From Pelomonas sp. SE-A7 (GTDB lineage: Bacteria > Pseudomonadota > Gammaproteobacteria > Burkholderiales > Burkholderiaceae_C), in the NCBI RefSeq assembly GCF_030345705.1, contig NZ_JAUASW010000003.1, positions 434,001-498,000 on the forward strand: 64,000 nucleotides of DNA, given 5' to 3'. Position 1 is the stretch's first letter, and each line of letters opens with the position of its first letter. The notes below the pieces were generated by a model. It had not been told where the DNA came from, did not search any database, and saw nothing but the letters and a program-made list of their open reading frames with translations. This document shows, one piece after another, positions 7,394 through 16,726 of this stretch. The position numbers and the translations under genes are program-made.

Positions 7394-9262
7394 TCAGAGG
7401 GCCTTCAGGCGCTCTTCGATCTTGCTCTTGGTTGCCGGCAGGGCGGCCGGCAGGCCCTGTGCCAGCTGCTCGAACAGCTGCTCGTGCAAGCCCAGTTCGG
7501 CCAGCCAGGCGGCCTTGTCGATGCTGGTGACCTGCTGGAACTGCTCGCGGCTGAAGGCCAGACCGTCCCAGTTGATGTCCTCGTAGCGCGGGGTGACGCC
7601 AAAGACATTCTCCTCGCCCTGGCCCGTGCCATCGACGCGGTCCAGCATCCACTTCAGCACGCGCATGTTCTCGCCATAGCCGGGCCAGACGAACTTGCCG
7701 TCCGGGCCCTTGCGGAACCAGTTGACGCAGAAGATTTTCGGCAGCTTGCCGCCACCCGCTTCCAGCTTGGCGCCCAGTTCCAGCCAGTGACGGAAGTAGT
7801 CGGCCATGTTGTAGCCCATGAAGGGCAGCATGGCGAACGGGTCGCGGCGCACCACGCCCTGCTGGCCGGCGGCCGCAGCCGTGGTCTCGGAGCCCATGGT
7901 GGCAGCCATGTAGACACCCTCGACCCAGTCGCGCGCCTCGGTCGCCAGCGGCACCGTGGTGGAGCGGCGGCCGCCGAAGATGAAGGCATCGATGGCCACG
8001 CCGGCCGGGTTGTCCCATTCACCGTCCAGCGCCGGGTTGTTGATCGCCGCCACCGTGAAGCGGGCGTTCGGATGGGCGGCCTTGGCGCCGGTCTGCTTGG
8101 CGATCTCCGGCGTCCAGTCCTTGCCCTGCCAGTCGATCAGGTGGGCCGGCGGCGTGTCGGTCATGCCCTCCCACCAGACGTCGCCGTCATCGGTCAGCGC
8201 GACATTGGTGAAGATCACGTCCTTGCCCAGGCTGGCCATGCAGTTGGCGTTGGTCAGCGTATTGGTACCGGGGGCGACGCCGAAGTAGCCGGCTTCCGGG
8301 TTGATCGCATACAGGCGGCCATCGGCATGGGGCTTGATCCAGGCGATGTCGTCGCCGATGGTCGTCACCTTCCAGCCATTGAAGGCCTGAGGCGCGATCA
8401 GCATGGCGAAATTGGTCTTGCCGCAGGCGCTGGGGAAGGCGGCTGCCACGTGGTACTTCTTGCCGGCCGGCGAGGTGACGGCCAGGATCAGCATGTGCTC
8501 GGCCAGCCAGCCCTCGTCGCGGCCCATGGTGGAGGCGATGCGCAGGGCCATGCACTTCTTGCCCAGCAGGGCGTTGCCACCGTAGCCCGAGCCATAGGAC
8601 CAGATCTCGCGGGTCTCGGGATAGTGGACGATGTACTTGGTGGCGTTGCAGGGCCAGGCCACGTCCTTCTGGCCGGCCTCCAGCGGCGCGCCGACGGTGT
8701 GGACGCAGGGCACGAAGCTGCCGTCTTCTCCCAGGATGTCCAGCACCGCGCGACCCATGCGGGTCATGATGCGCATGTTCACGGCCACATAGGGGCTGTC
8801 GGACAGCTCGACGCCGATCTGTGCGATGGGCGAACCCAGCGGGCCCATGCTGAAGGGCACGACGTAGAGCGTGCGGCCACGCATGGCACCCTTGAACAGG
8901 GCCTGGTCACCGGTCTGCAGCAGGCCGCGCATCTCGGCCGGGTCCATCCAGTTGTTGGTCGGGCCGGCGTCTTCCTTGCGGGCCGAACAGATGTAGGTGC
9001 GGTCCTCGACCCGGGCCACGTCGCTGGGGTCGGAGCAGGCCAGGAAGCTGCCAGGGCGCTTGGCGGCGTCGAGTTTCTTGAAGGTACCGGCCTCGACCAG
9101 CTTGGCGCAGAGCCGGTCGTACTCGGCCTGGCTGCCGTCACACCAGTAGACGTCGCGCGCCTCGGTCAGCGCAGCGACCTCGGCGACCCAGGCGATCAGG
9201 CGCTGGTGGCGCAGATACGCCGGCGCATTCAGGCGCAGGCCTTCCATCACGGGTTGGTTCAT
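7394..9262 (-). CDS. pckG: Phosphoenolpyruvate carboxykinase (GTP)
   Basis: Converts oxaloacetate plus GTP to phosphoenolpyruvate, CO2 and GDP, the first committed step of gluconeogenesis from organic acids. The protein is 622 residues, the usual size for GTP-type enzymes. The GTP-class P-loop FPSACGKTN with the reactive cysteine is at residues 276-284 (C280), and kinase-2-like and [10 protein letters not shown] blocks are present. The chosen start gives [16 protein letters not shown], a normal N-terminus for this family; an ATG four codons upstream (9274) is possible. Single gene with its own terminator downstream. Confidence 0.96.
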   Translation of the reverse strand: MNQPVMEGLRLNAPAYLRHQRLIAWVAEVAALTEARDVYWCDGSQAEYDRLCAKLVEAGTFKKLDAAKRPGSFLACSDPSDVARVEDRTYICSARKEDAGPTNNWMDPAEMRGLLQTGDQALFKGAMRGRTLYVVPFSMGPLGSPIAQIGVELSDSPYVAVNMRIMTRMGRAVLDILGEDGSFVPCVHTVGAPLEAGQKDVAWPCNATKYIVHYPETREIWSYGSGYGGNALLGKKCMALRIASTMGRDEGWLAEHMLILAVTSPAGKKYHVAAAFPSACGKTNFAMLIAPQAFNGWKVTTIGDDIAWIKPHADGRLYAINPEAGYFGVAPGTNTLTNANCMASLGKDVIFTNVALTDDGDVWWEGMTDTPPAHLIDWQGKDWTPEIAKQTGAKAAHPNARFTVAAINNPALDGEWDNPAGVAIDAFIFGGRRSTTVPLATEARDWVEGVYMAATMGSETTAAAAGQQGVVRRDPFAMLPFMGYNMADYFRHWLELGAKLEAGGGKLPKIFCVNWFRKGPDGKFVWPGYGENMRVLKWMLDRVDGTGQGEENVFGVTPRYEDINWDGLAFSREQFQQVTSIDKAAWLAELGLHEQLFEQLAQGLPAALPATKSKIEERLKAL

Positions 9263-9620
9263 GGTTGTACCCATCCAAATCAATAAAAAAGCAGGATTGG
9301 GACAACCTCGGCAGGCCTCCGCCCGCAGGGCAAAAGCTGGGCCGGGGCTGGCCCAATGCCGCTCGTCGCATCGCCTCAGGGTGTCAAGGTCGGGACCGGC
9401 AACAGCTGTCGAAAACCAGGTCGCGGCGGTGGCCGCAACCTCCATGCCCGGCCGTGTCGGCGGGGTGCTGGAATTGTCGGCGCAATGTAACCATGCCGTA
9501 ACCTCCCTCACCCCCGGGGTCATGCAATTCCGGAATAAGTTCATGCCCGGGCAGGTCCCGGTGTCTGCCCTTCAGCCACAATCGACCGGCGTCACAAACG
9601 CTTCACACCCACCGTCTTTC
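9263..9620. other. 358-bp intergenic region between divergent pckG and sensor gene
   Basis: The part next to pckG is unusually AT-rich for this genome (9270-9292), suiting a promoter for pckG. A CACAAT hexamer at 9577-9582 could be the -10 of the downstream sensor gene, leaving a leader of about 30 bases. I see no credible coding frame, RNA gene or repeat; the open frames crossing this region are read-through of neighbouring genes. Confidence 0.5.
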
Positions 9621-11216
9621 ATGGCCGAGAACAAGCCCTCGAAGCTGCGCCAGCGCCTGATGCTCCTGGTCGGCCTGGTGCTTTTGCTGATGACGGCGAC
9701 CGGCGTGTTCACCCTGACGCAGCTGAAGGAAGTCGCCCACAGCGCCGACACGCTCTACAAGGACCGGCTGATTCCGCTGGAGCAGATGCGGCGCATCGGC
9801 CAGACCTTCGGCACCGACCTGCCGGCCATCGTCAGCCAGCTGCGCGACGGTCGCCTGTCACTGCCGCTGGCACGCCAGCAACTGGACCGCTCGGAGCAGG
9901 CCGCACGCCGTGCCTGGGGCGATTACCTGGAAACCTATCTTGTTGACGCCGAGAAGCGCCTGATTCAGCGCGCCGAGCCCGAGCTGCAGCGCGGCTATGC
10001 CGGCCTGGCCAGGCTCCGCAAACTGCTGCAGCTCGGCCAGCTCGACCTGCTCACCGCCGCTTACGGCAGCGAGCTGCGCGCCGACGTCGAGCCGCTGATG
10101 GTGATCCTCAACGAGCTGATGGACGTGCAGCTCCAGGTCGGCCGGCGTGAGGCCGAGGACAGCCAGAAGGCCTTCAAGAAGGCCGTTCTGTGGGTCTCGA
10201 TCATGGTGATCCTGACCGCCGCGCTGGGCCTGTTCCTGGCCGGCGCCGTGCTGCAGACCCATCGCGAGGAGCAGAGCGCCGCGGCGGCCAGCCGCGCCCG
10301 GGTCCAGCGCTTCTACATGGCCTTGTCGCAGACCAACCAGCTGATCGTGCGCAACCCGGAGTCGGTCCAATACCTGTTCGATGCCCTGTGCCGCATCTGC
10401 GTGGAGACCGGCCATGCCAAGCTGGCCCAGGTGGTGATGAAGACCGAGGACGGCCAGCATGAGCGCGTGGCCTGCTTCGGCCCACTCGAAAAGCTGATGC
10501 CCGGCGCACCGCGGCGCTGGCGGCCCGACGCCCCGCAGGCGGCGCTGTGCCGCGAGGCGCTCGACGAAGGCCAGCACGCAATCAGCAACCATGCGATCGC
10601 CGACGCCCGCACCTTGCGCGGGTTGATACCGCCAGGCGTCGAGGCCATGGCGGCCTTTCCGCTGCGGCGCAACGGCCAGGTGGTCGGCGCCCTGAACCTG
10701 CTGGCCGCCGAACCGGATTTCTTCGACGAGGCGCTGACGGCCCTGCTGGACGAGATGGCCGGCGATGTGTCCTTCGCGCTGGACAACCTGGATCGCGATC
10801 AGGCCCGCCGCGACGGCCTGGTCCAGGCCCAGGCCGAGCGGGCCTTGTTCGAGCGCCTGTTCAACGCCCCCTCGATGGCCGCCGCGGTGATTCGCCGCTC
10901 GGACGGCCAGATGCTGGAGGTCAACGACGAGATGTGCCGCCGCTATGGCTATGAGCGCGAGCAGCTGCTGGGCCACCGCATGCACGACCTGCATGTAGGC
11001 CTGGTCGAGACCGACCGCCAGCGCTTCAACAAGCTGTTGTCGACCGACGGCCGGGTCCGGGCCATGGAGGCTGCGGTCCGGGTGCGCGACGGCAGCCTGC
11101 GCCAGACCATCATGAACGGTGAGCTGATCGACTACCGCGGCGAGCCCTGTGTGCTGGCCACCAGCCTGGATGTGACGGAGTTGCGCGCCGTCCAGGCCCA
11201 CCAGCAGCAGCAATGA
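9621..11216 (+). CDS. Membrane sensor protein with GAF and PAS domains and no output domain
   Basis: 531 residues. A transmembrane helix at about 12-33 (LMLLVGLVLLLMTATGVF) is followed by a helical periplasmic segment resembling four-helix-bundle MCP-type sensors. A second helix at about 187-210 leads to a cytoplasmic GAF domain (about 230-390) and a PAS domain (about 410-520, RLFNAPSMAAAVIRRSDGQM onward). The protein stops just after the PAS domain with a Gln-rich tail. No histidine kinase, GGDEF, EAL or methyl-accepting region follows. The stop overlaps the start of the next gene by four bases (ATGA). It may act through a partner, or be a truncated ancestor of a larger sensor. Confidence 0.8.
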   Translation: MAENKPSKLRQRLMLLVGLVLLLMTATGVFTLTQLKEVAHSADTLYKDRLIPLEQMRRIGQTFGTDLPAIVSQLRDGRLSLPLARQQLDRSEQAARRAWGDYLETYLVDAEKRLIQRAEPELQRGYAGLARLRKLLQLGQLDLLTAAYGSELRADVEPLMVILNELMDVQLQVGRREAEDSQKAFKKAVLWVSIMVILTAALGLFLAGAVLQTHREEQSAAAASRARVQRFYMALSQTNQLIVRNPESVQYLFDALCRICVETGHAKLAQVVMKTEDGQHERVACFGPLEKLMPGAPRRWRPDAPQAALCREALDEGQHAISNHAIADARTLRGLIPPGVEAMAAFPLRRNGQVVGALNLLAAEPDFFDEALTALLDEMAGDVSFALDNLDRDQARRDGLVQAQAERALFERLFNAPSMAAAVIRRSDGQMLEVNDEMCRRYGYEREQLLGHRMHDLHVGLVETDRQRFNKLLSTDGRVRAMEAAVRVRDGSLRQTIMNGELIDYRGEPCVLATSLDVTELRAVQAHQQQQ

Positions 11217-11803
11217 GCGGCGGACTCCGCAGCCTGATCAGCCTGAACACCGGCAGTGTCCAAGACCTGGCCACGCCGCAGGGCCATGTGCCCAGCGCCA
11301 TCGTCAAGCGGCCACGCGAAGGCGCGGTGCTCGCCGGCGAACTGGGCCTGGCGGGCGACGAACAAGCCGACCCGCGCTTCCACGGCGGTCCGGCCAAGGC
11401 GGTCTACGCCTACCCCTCCGAGCACTACCCGTTCTGGCAGACCGTGCGCGCCCAGGCCGGCGCGGCGCCCTGGGGCCAGGTCTTGCCCTGGGGCAGCCTG
11501 GGCGAGAACCTGACGCTGGCCGGCCTGGTCGAGAGCCAGGTCTGGATGGGCGACCGGCTGGTGTTTCCGGACTGCGAGCTGGTGGTCAGCGAACCGCGCC
11601 AGCCCTGCTTCAAGTTCAACGCCGTGATGGGCTTCGACCAGGCCGCCAAGCTGATGTGGCAAAGCGGCTGGTGCGGTTTCTACCTGGCCGTGGTCAAGCC
11701 GGGCCCGCTGCAGGCCGGCCAGGACTTCGAACTGGTCGCCGGTCCGCGTGAGCTGGGGCTCGCGGAGCTGTTCAAGTCGAAGGCAGGTCGCTCAAGCAGC
11801 TAG
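11213..11803 (+). CDS. MOSC domain-containing protein (YiiM-like)
   Basis: 196 residues. MOSC domains are beta-rich folds found in molybdenum cofactor sulfurases and in YiiM, which helps reduce N-hydroxylated bases. The conserved MOSC cysteine is visible in SEPRQPCFKFNA near residue 132, and the FHGGPAKAVYAYPSEHY block near residue 58 is typical of YiiM proteins. The ATG overlaps the stop of the sensor gene, implying translational coupling. Its last 12 bases overlap the convergent reductase gene. A role in molybdenum-dependent detoxification is inferred from the family. Confidence 0.85.
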   Translation: MSGGLRSLISLNTGSVQDLATPQGHVPSAIVKRPREGAVLAGELGLAGDEQADPRFHGGPAKAVYAYPSEHYPFWQTVRAQAGAAPWGQVLPWGSLGENLTLAGLVESQVWMGDRLVFPDCELVVSEPRQPCFKFNAVMGFDQAAKLMWQSGWCGFYLAVVKPGPLQAGQDFELVAGPRELGLAELFKSKAGRSSS

Positions 11804-12868
11804 GGCCGGGTAGTCGATGTAGCCCTTGGCGTCGCCGCCGTACAGCGTGGCGCGGTCCAGCGGCTGCAGCGGCGCGTTCAGGCGCAGGCGGCGCACCAGG
11901 TCCGGGTTGGAGATGAAGTCGCGGCCGAAGGCTATCGCGTCGGCCTCGCCGGCGGCCACGGCTTGCAGCGCCATTTCGCGGCTGTAGCCGTTGTTGGCGA
12001 TCCAGGTGCCGCCGAAGCGCTGTCGCATCGCCTGGTAGTCGAACGGCGCGATGTCACGCGGGCCGCCGGTCTGGCCTTCGACCACATCGAGGAAGGCCAG
12101 CTTCAGCGGGGCCAGCTGCTCGGCCACATGGTTGAACAGCGCCTGGGCCTGGCTGTCCTGGCCGGCGTCGTTGACCGGGGTCACCGGCGACAGGCGCAGG
12201 CCGGTGCGGCCGGGGCCGATGGCGGCGGCGATGGCCGTCATCACCTCGACCAGCAGGCGGGCGCGGTTCTCGATCGAGCCACCGTACTGGTCGGTGCGGT
12301 CATTGATGCTGTCGCGCAGGAACTGGTCGATCAGGTAGCCATTGGCGCCGTGCACCTCGACCGCATCGAAGCCCGCCTCCATGGCGCAGCGCGCGGCATG
12401 CACGAAGGCAGCCACGACGCCAGGGATCTCCTCGGTGGCCAGCGCCCGCGGCGCCGACACCGGCACCAGGCCTTCGGCCGTGAAGGTCTTGCCGTTGGCC
12501 GGCCGTGATGTCGAGGACACCGGCGCCCGCCCCTCGGGCTGGAACACCTGGTGCGAGATGCGGCCCACATGCCAGAGCTGCACGGCGATCTTGCCGCCGG
12601 CCGCATGGACCGCATCGGTCACCTCGCGCCAGGCCGCGATCTGCTCGGACGAATGGATGCCGGGCGTGTCCAGATAGCCCTGGCCCTCGGGATTGATCTG
12701 CGTGCCCTCGGTGATGATCAGGCCGGCCGCGGCGCGCTGGCGGTAGTACTCGACGGCCATGGCGCCCGGCTTCAGGCCGCGCGAGCGGCTGCGGGTCAGC
12801 GGCGCCATCACGATGCGGTTGGCAAGTATCAGGTCGCCGATCTGCATGGGGTCGAAGAGGCTGGGCAT
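11792..12868 (-). CDS. Old Yellow Enzyme family alkene reductase (NemA-like)
   Basis: FMN- and NADPH-dependent reductase of 358 residues acting on activated C=C bonds or nitro compounds. It opens with MPSLFDPMQIGDLILANRIV, contains the OYE motif VHGANGYLIDQFLRDSIND (His/Asn substrate-binding pair) and GGSIENRARLLVEV, and ends with phosphate-binding FGRDFISNPDLV. Family members detoxify N-ethylmaleimide, nitrate esters and electrophilic quinones. No TetR-type nemR gene is adjacent. Single gene, convergent with and overlapping the MOSC gene by 12 bases. Confidence 0.92.
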   Translation of the reverse strand: MPSLFDPMQIGDLILANRIVMAPLTRSRSRGLKPGAMAVEYYRQRAAAGLIITEGTQINPEGQGYLDTPGIHSSEQIAAWREVTDAVHAAGGKIAVQLWHVGRISHQVFQPEGRAPVSSTSRPANGKTFTAEGLVPVSAPRALATEEIPGVVAAFVHAARCAMEAGFDAVEVHGANGYLIDQFLRDSINDRTDQYGGSIENRARLLVEVMTAIAAAIGPGRTGLRLSPVTPVNDAGQDSQAQALFNHVAEQLAPLKLAFLDVVEGQTGGPRDIAPFDYQAMRQRFGGTWIANNGYSREMALQAVAAGEADAIAFGRDFISNPDLVRRLRLNAPLQPLDRATLYGGDAKGYIDYPALAA

Positions 12869-13013
12869 GGTGTCTTGGGTAGGCAGGAATTCAACGAGGC
12901 CCGCAGGCTAACCGGGCCACCGGCGTTCTGCAGCCCCGCAGGCGACAGCCGCACCGCCCGCAATGCCTCGCGGCCAAGCTCAGCAAAATGCCGGCAAAGC
13001 TGGTAGCGGCTGA

Positions 13014-13019
13014 GACAAT
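13014..13019 (+). promoter_or_regulatory. Candidate -10 box six bases before rlmJ start
   Basis: GACAAT lies six bases upstream of the rlmJ ATG, and no Shine-Dalgarno sequence intervenes. If it is a true -10, transcription would begin at or next to the start codon (leaderless mRNA). Confidence 0.4.
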
Positions 13020-13025
13020 GGCGCC

Positions 13026-13880
13026 ATGCTCGCCTACCGACACGCCTTCCACGCCGGCAACCACGCCGATGTCCTCAAGCACCTGGTCCTCACCCAGGTG
13101 CTTCGCTACATGGGCGAGAAGGACAAGGCCTACACCCTGGTGGACACCCACGCCGGCGCCGGTGGCTACTCGGTCGAGGGCCGCTATGCGCAGAAGAAGG
13201 GCGAGTACGCCGGCGGCGTGGCCAGGCTCTGGGACGCCAAGGACCTGCCCGAGCCGCTGCAGCCCTATGTAGAGCTGGTCAAGGAATTCAATCCGGACGG
13301 CCAGCTGCGCCAGTACCCGGGCTCGCCGGCCCTGGCCAATCTGCTGATGCGCGAGCAGGACCGGCTGCGCTGCTACGAGATCCACCCTACCGACCAGCGC
13401 ATCCTCGCCAGCTACCTGGAGCCACGTGCCAACACCCAGGTCTTCGACAAGGACGGCTTCAGCTCGCTGAAGGCCGAGCTGCCGCCGCCCTCGCGCCGGG
13501 CGGTCGTGCTGATGGACCCGTCCTACGAGCTCAAGACCGACTACGGCAAGGTGCTGGCCGCGCTGCGCGAAGGCCTGCAGAAGTTTCCCGAGACCGTGTT
13601 CCTGATCTGGTATCCGCAGCTCGCGCTGCTGGAATCCAACCAGCTGCCCCAGCGCCTCAAGGCCACGGCCGACCAGATGGCCAAGAAGGGCTGGCTGCAT
13701 GTGCGCCTGACCGTCACGCAGCCCGACGACAAGGGCTTCGGCATGCTGGGCAGCGGCATGTTCGTCGTCAACCCGCCGTTCACGCTGCACGACCAGCTCA
13801 AGGACTGCCTGCCCTGGCTGGTCGAACACCTGGGCCAGTACGACGGCGCCAGCTTCCTGCTGGAGCAGCAGGTCAGCTGA
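13026..13880 (+). CDS. rlmJ: 23S rRNA (adenine(2030)-N(6))-methyltransferase RlmJ
   Basis: SAM-dependent methylation of A2030 of 23S rRNA. 284 residues, matching E. coli RlmJ (280). It begins MLAYRHAFHAGNHADVLKHL, the signature N-terminus of the family. The SAM-binding block DTHAGAGGYS is at residues 40-49, and the catalytic motif appears as DPSYE (usual form DPPYE) near residue 164. It stands alone, with a -10-like box immediately before the ATG. Confidence is high because several family-specific blocks align along the whole length. Confidence 0.95.
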   Translation: MLAYRHAFHAGNHADVLKHLVLTQVLRYMGEKDKAYTLVDTHAGAGGYSVEGRYAQKKGEYAGGVARLWDAKDLPEPLQPYVELVKEFNPDGQLRQYPGSPALANLLMREQDRLRCYEIHPTDQRILASYLEPRANTQVFDKDGFSSLKAELPPPSRRAVVLMDPSYELKTDYGKVLAALREGLQKFPETVFLIWYPQLALLESNQLPQRLKATADQMAKKGWLHVRLTVTQPDDKGFGMLGSGMFVVNPPFTLHDQLKDCLPWLVEHLGQYDGASFLLEQQVS

Positions 13881-13893
13881 GCGCCGGCCTCAC

Positions 13894-14535
13894 TCAGTAG
13901 GCGGCCGTGAAGCGCCGCTGGATGTGCTTGGGCGCCTCCAGTTCGTCGACGATGGCCACGGCCAGATCGGCCACGCTGAGATTGGATTCGCCGTTGGCAT
14001 CGGCCAGCAGCTCCTCGCCACCCAGGCGGTAGCTGCCGCGGCGCTCGCCGGGCACCAGGTGGGCGGCCGGCGAGACGAAGCTCCAGTCCAGGCCCTTCTC
14101 GCCGCGGATGCGGTTCAGCAACTCGCGGGCCGCCAGGGCACCGGCCTTCCATTGCTCCGGGAACTCCGGCGTATCGACCAGCTGCACGCCGGGCGCCACA
14201 TAGAGGCTGCCAGCACCGCCGACCACGACCAGCCGGCGCAGGCCGGCCTGCTTGGTGCCGGTGAGGATGGCAGCCGAGCCGCGCAGGAAGTCCTCGTACA
14301 GATTGGCATTGGCCCAGCCGGCGTTGAAGGCGCTGACCACCGCATCGGCTCCGCGCACCGCGGCGGCCACGCTGTCCGGGTTCATCACATCGGCCTGCAC
14401 CGCGCTCAGGCCTTCGCGGGCCACCAGCTTGGCCGGGTCGCGGCTCAGGGCCTTGACCTGGTGGCCGCGGTTCAGCAGTTCGTTCAAGAGGGCGCTGCCT
14501 ACATAGCCGGTGGCTCCGATCAGGGCGACTTTCAT
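13894..14535 (-). CDS. NAD(P)H-binding SDR-type oxidoreductase
   Basis: 213 residues, an atypical short-chain dehydrogenase of the NAD(P)H-binding (SDR_a5/NmrA-like) group. The dinucleotide motif GATGYVGSALL is at residues 8-18, and the protein starts MKVALIGATG. It lacks the classical YxxxK active site of full SDRs, so it may bind the cofactor as a redox sensor or reductase. It is divergent from a LysR gene, an arrangement in which the regulator commonly controls the oxidoreductase. Ends 13 bases after the convergent rlmJ stop. Confidence 0.88.
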   Translation of the reverse strand: MKVALIGATGYVGSALLNELLNRGHQVKALSRDPAKLVAREGLSAVQADVMNPDSVAAAVRGADAVVSAFNAGWANANLYEDFLRGSAAILTGTKQAGLRRLVVVGGAGSLYVAPGVQLVDTPEFPEQWKAGALAARELLNRIRGEKGLDWSFVSPAAHLVPGERRGSYRLGGEELLADANGESNLSVADLAVAIVDELEAPKHIQRRFTAAY

Positions 14536-14589
14536 GAGGATCCTTTGCGGGCCGCGTGGCCCTCAGTTGCGATGCTTGAACTGTAGGAA

Positions 14590-14652
14590 CTTCACAATCA
14601 CCGGATAAGTCCTCAGAATCGCCGCAGACTCTTTAGCCAACCTTCACAATCA
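14590..14652. promoter_or_regulatory. Direct repeats in the SDR/LysR divergent promoter
   Basis: The 11-mer CTTCACAATCA occurs at 14590-14600 and 14642-14652, with starts 52 bp apart (about five helical turns). The first copy overlaps TGAA-N10-TTCA dyad symmetry. The second ends four bases before the LysR ATG and contains CACAAT, which could be the LysR -10 box. This suits an autoregulatory LysR operator. Confidence 0.45.
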
Positions 14653-14656
14653 AGCG

Positions 14657-15556
14657 ATGCTGGACCAACTGAAACGCATGGCGGTGCTGGCCACCGTGGT
14701 CGAACAGGGCAGCTTCGTGGCCGCGGCACGGCAGCTGAAGACCACCACCTCGGCCGTCAGCCAGCAGGTGCGGCTGCTGGAGCGCGACATGGGTGTGACC
14801 CTGTTGCACCGCTCGACCCGCAAGCTCGCTCTGACGCCGGCCGGCGAGCGCTTTCACGAGGGCTGCGCCGCCATGCTGGCCGCGGCCCGCGGGGCCCAGC
14901 AGGGCCTGCTCCAGCTGCGAGACGCACCGGAAGGCGAGCTGCGGATTGCGGCGCCGGTGGGCTTCGCCCGTCATGTCGGTCCGGCCCTCGCGCCGCTGCT
15001 CGCCGCCCATCCCGGCCTGAGCCTGCACCTTGAAGTCGAGGACGGCTTCACCGACCTGATCGCCAAGCGCATAGACCTGGCGATCCGCTTCGGCCGCCTG
15101 CCCGACAGCGCCTGGGCGGCGCAGCGCATAGGCGCTCAACCGATCTCGCTCTACGCAGCGCCGGCCTACCTGGCGAGGCGCGGCGTGCCGGCGCGTCTCG
15201 AGGAGCTGGAGTCGCACGACTGGCTGCTGCTGCGCCCCGGCACCGACGGTCCGCAGCAGCTGGACCTGCAGCAGCAGTCGGTGCAAAGGCAGCTGCGCGT
15301 GCGGCCACGCGCCAGCAGCAACAACCAGCTGAGCCTGCAGCAGCTCTGCGAATCCGGCCAGGGTCTGGCCCTGCTCGGCGATGAGGATGTTCGCGAAGCC
15401 CGCGAGGCCGGCCGCCTGCTGCCGCTGATGCCGGGCCTGCATCTGCCGCCGCTGCCCATCTACGCGCTGGCTCCGCAGCGCGACGCCCAGCCGGCCAAGG
15501 TGCGCCACGCGATCCAGGCGCTGAAGGAACACCTGGCCGCGATACTGCCGCCATGA
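14657..15556 (+). CDS. LysR-type transcriptional regulator
   Basis: 299 residues of the CrgA-like LysR branch (AaeR/DsdC-like architecture). It begins MLDQLKRMAVLATVVEQGSF, with the helix-turn-helix at about 20-40 (FVAAARQLKTTTSAVSQQVR). The effector domain has ELRIAAPVGFARHVGPALAP and DLAIRFGRLPDSAWAAQRIG, typical of this branch. No ribosome-binding site precedes the ATG. It is divergent from the SDR oxidoreductase, its probable target, and overlaps the CoA transferase start by four bases (ATGA), so it may be cotranscribed with that gene. Confidence 0.9.
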   Translation: MLDQLKRMAVLATVVEQGSFVAAARQLKTTTSAVSQQVRLLERDMGVTLLHRSTRKLALTPAGERFHEGCAAMLAAARGAQQGLLQLRDAPEGELRIAAPVGFARHVGPALAPLLAAHPGLSLHLEVEDGFTDLIAKRIDLAIRFGRLPDSAWAAQRIGAQPISLYAAPAYLARRGVPARLEELESHDWLLLRPGTDGPQQLDLQQQSVQRQLRVRPRASSNNQLSLQQLCESGQGLALLGDEDVREAREAGRLLPLMPGLHLPPLPIYALAPQRDAQPAKVRHAIQALKEHLAAILPP

Positions 15557-16713
15557 ACGCGTCCGTCGACAACAAGAACGGCCCGCTGGCCGGCCTCAAG
15601 GTGCTGGAACTCGGCCAGCTGATCGCTGGCCCCTTCGCCGGCAAGACCCTGGCCGACTTCGGCGCCGAAGTGATCAAGGTCGAGCCGCCCGAAGGCGACC
15701 CCTTGCGCCAGTGGCGCATGTTGCACGAGGGCACCAGCGTCTGGTGGCAGGTGCAGAGCCGCAACAAGCAGAGCGTCACCCTGGACCTGCGCACCGAGCA
15801 GGGCCGTGCCGACGTGCGCGCGCTGGCCGCCGAGGCCGATGTGCTGATCGAGAACTTCCGCCCCGGCCTGATGGAAGACTGGGGCCTGGACTACGCCACC
15901 CTGTCGGCCGCCAATCCGCGCCTGATCATGTTGCGCATCAGCGGCTACGGCCAGACCGGCCCCTACCGCGACCTGCCCGGCTTCGCCGTCGTGGCCGAGG
16001 CCATGGGCGGGCTGCGCCACCTGATGGGCGAACCGGGCCGGGTGCCGGTGCGGGCCGGCGTCAGCCTGGGCGACACGATGGCCGCCCTGCATGGCGTGAT
16101 CGGCGTGCTGATGGCCCTTCAGGCGCGCCAGCGAACCGGCCGCGGCCAGGTGGTCGATGTGGCGCTGTACGAGTCGGTCTTCAATTGCATGGAGTCGCTG
16201 CTGCCCGAGTTCAGCGCCTTCGGTGCGGTGCGCCAGCCGGCCGGTTCGGCCCTGCCCGGCATCGCGCCCAGCAATGCCTACCGCTGCGCCGACGGCCAGG
16301 TCGTGATCGGTGGCAATGGCGACTCGATCTTCAAGCGCCTGATGGCGGCCATAGCCCGCGACGACCTGGGGCAGGACCCGCAGCTGGCCGGCAATGCCGG
16401 CCGCGCGGCACGGGTCGATGAGCTGGATGCCGCCATCACCAGCTGGACGGTCCAGCGCTCGGTGGACGAGGTGGTTGCCACGCTGCAGACGGCCCGCGTG
16501 CCGGTGGGCCGGATCTACACCGCCAAGGACATCGCCGAGGATCCTCACTACCGCGCCCGCCAGATGATCGAGACCATCACCACGGCCGCCGGCCTGCAGC
16601 TCGACGTGCCCGGCATCGTGCCCAAGCTGAGCGAGACGCCGGGGGCGATCCGTTCACTGGCGCCCGAGCTGGGCGAGCACAACGACCGCCTGCTGACCAA
16701 GCGCAGCTGCTAG
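15553..16713 (+). CDS. Family III CoA transferase (CaiB/BaiF)
   Basis: 386 residues. Moves CoA between carboxylic acids through an aspartyl-CoA intermediate. It opens with GLKVLELGQLIAGPFAGKTL (residues 14-33) and ADFGAEVIKVEPPEGDPLR, the canonical N-terminal blocks. The catalytic Asp is probably D174 in VSLGDTMAALH, the position equivalent to the nucleophile of formyl-CoA transferase. VDVALYESVFN follows. Overall resemblance is to the succinyl-CoA:glutarate or itaconate-type enzymes, but the substrate is not fixed by sequence alone. The ATG overlaps the LysR stop, implying coupling to that regulator. Confidence 0.9.
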   Translation: MNASVDNKNGPLAGLKVLELGQLIAGPFAGKTLADFGAEVIKVEPPEGDPLRQWRMLHEGTSVWWQVQSRNKQSVTLDLRTEQGRADVRALAAEADVLIENFRPGLMEDWGLDYATLSAANPRLIMLRISGYGQTGPYRDLPGFAVVAEAMGGLRHLMGEPGRVPVRAGVSLGDTMAALHGVIGVLMALQARQRTGRGQVVDVALYESVFNCMESLLPEFSAFGAVRQPAGSALPGIAPSNAYRCADGQVVIGGNGDSIFKRLMAAIARDDLGQDPQLAGNAGRAARVDELDAAITSWTVQRSVDEVVATLQTARVPVGRIYTAKDIAEDPHYRARQMIETITTAAGLQLDVPGIVPKLSETPGAIRSLAPELGEHNDRLLTKRSC

Positions 16714-16726
16714 GCTGCGCCTCGCC

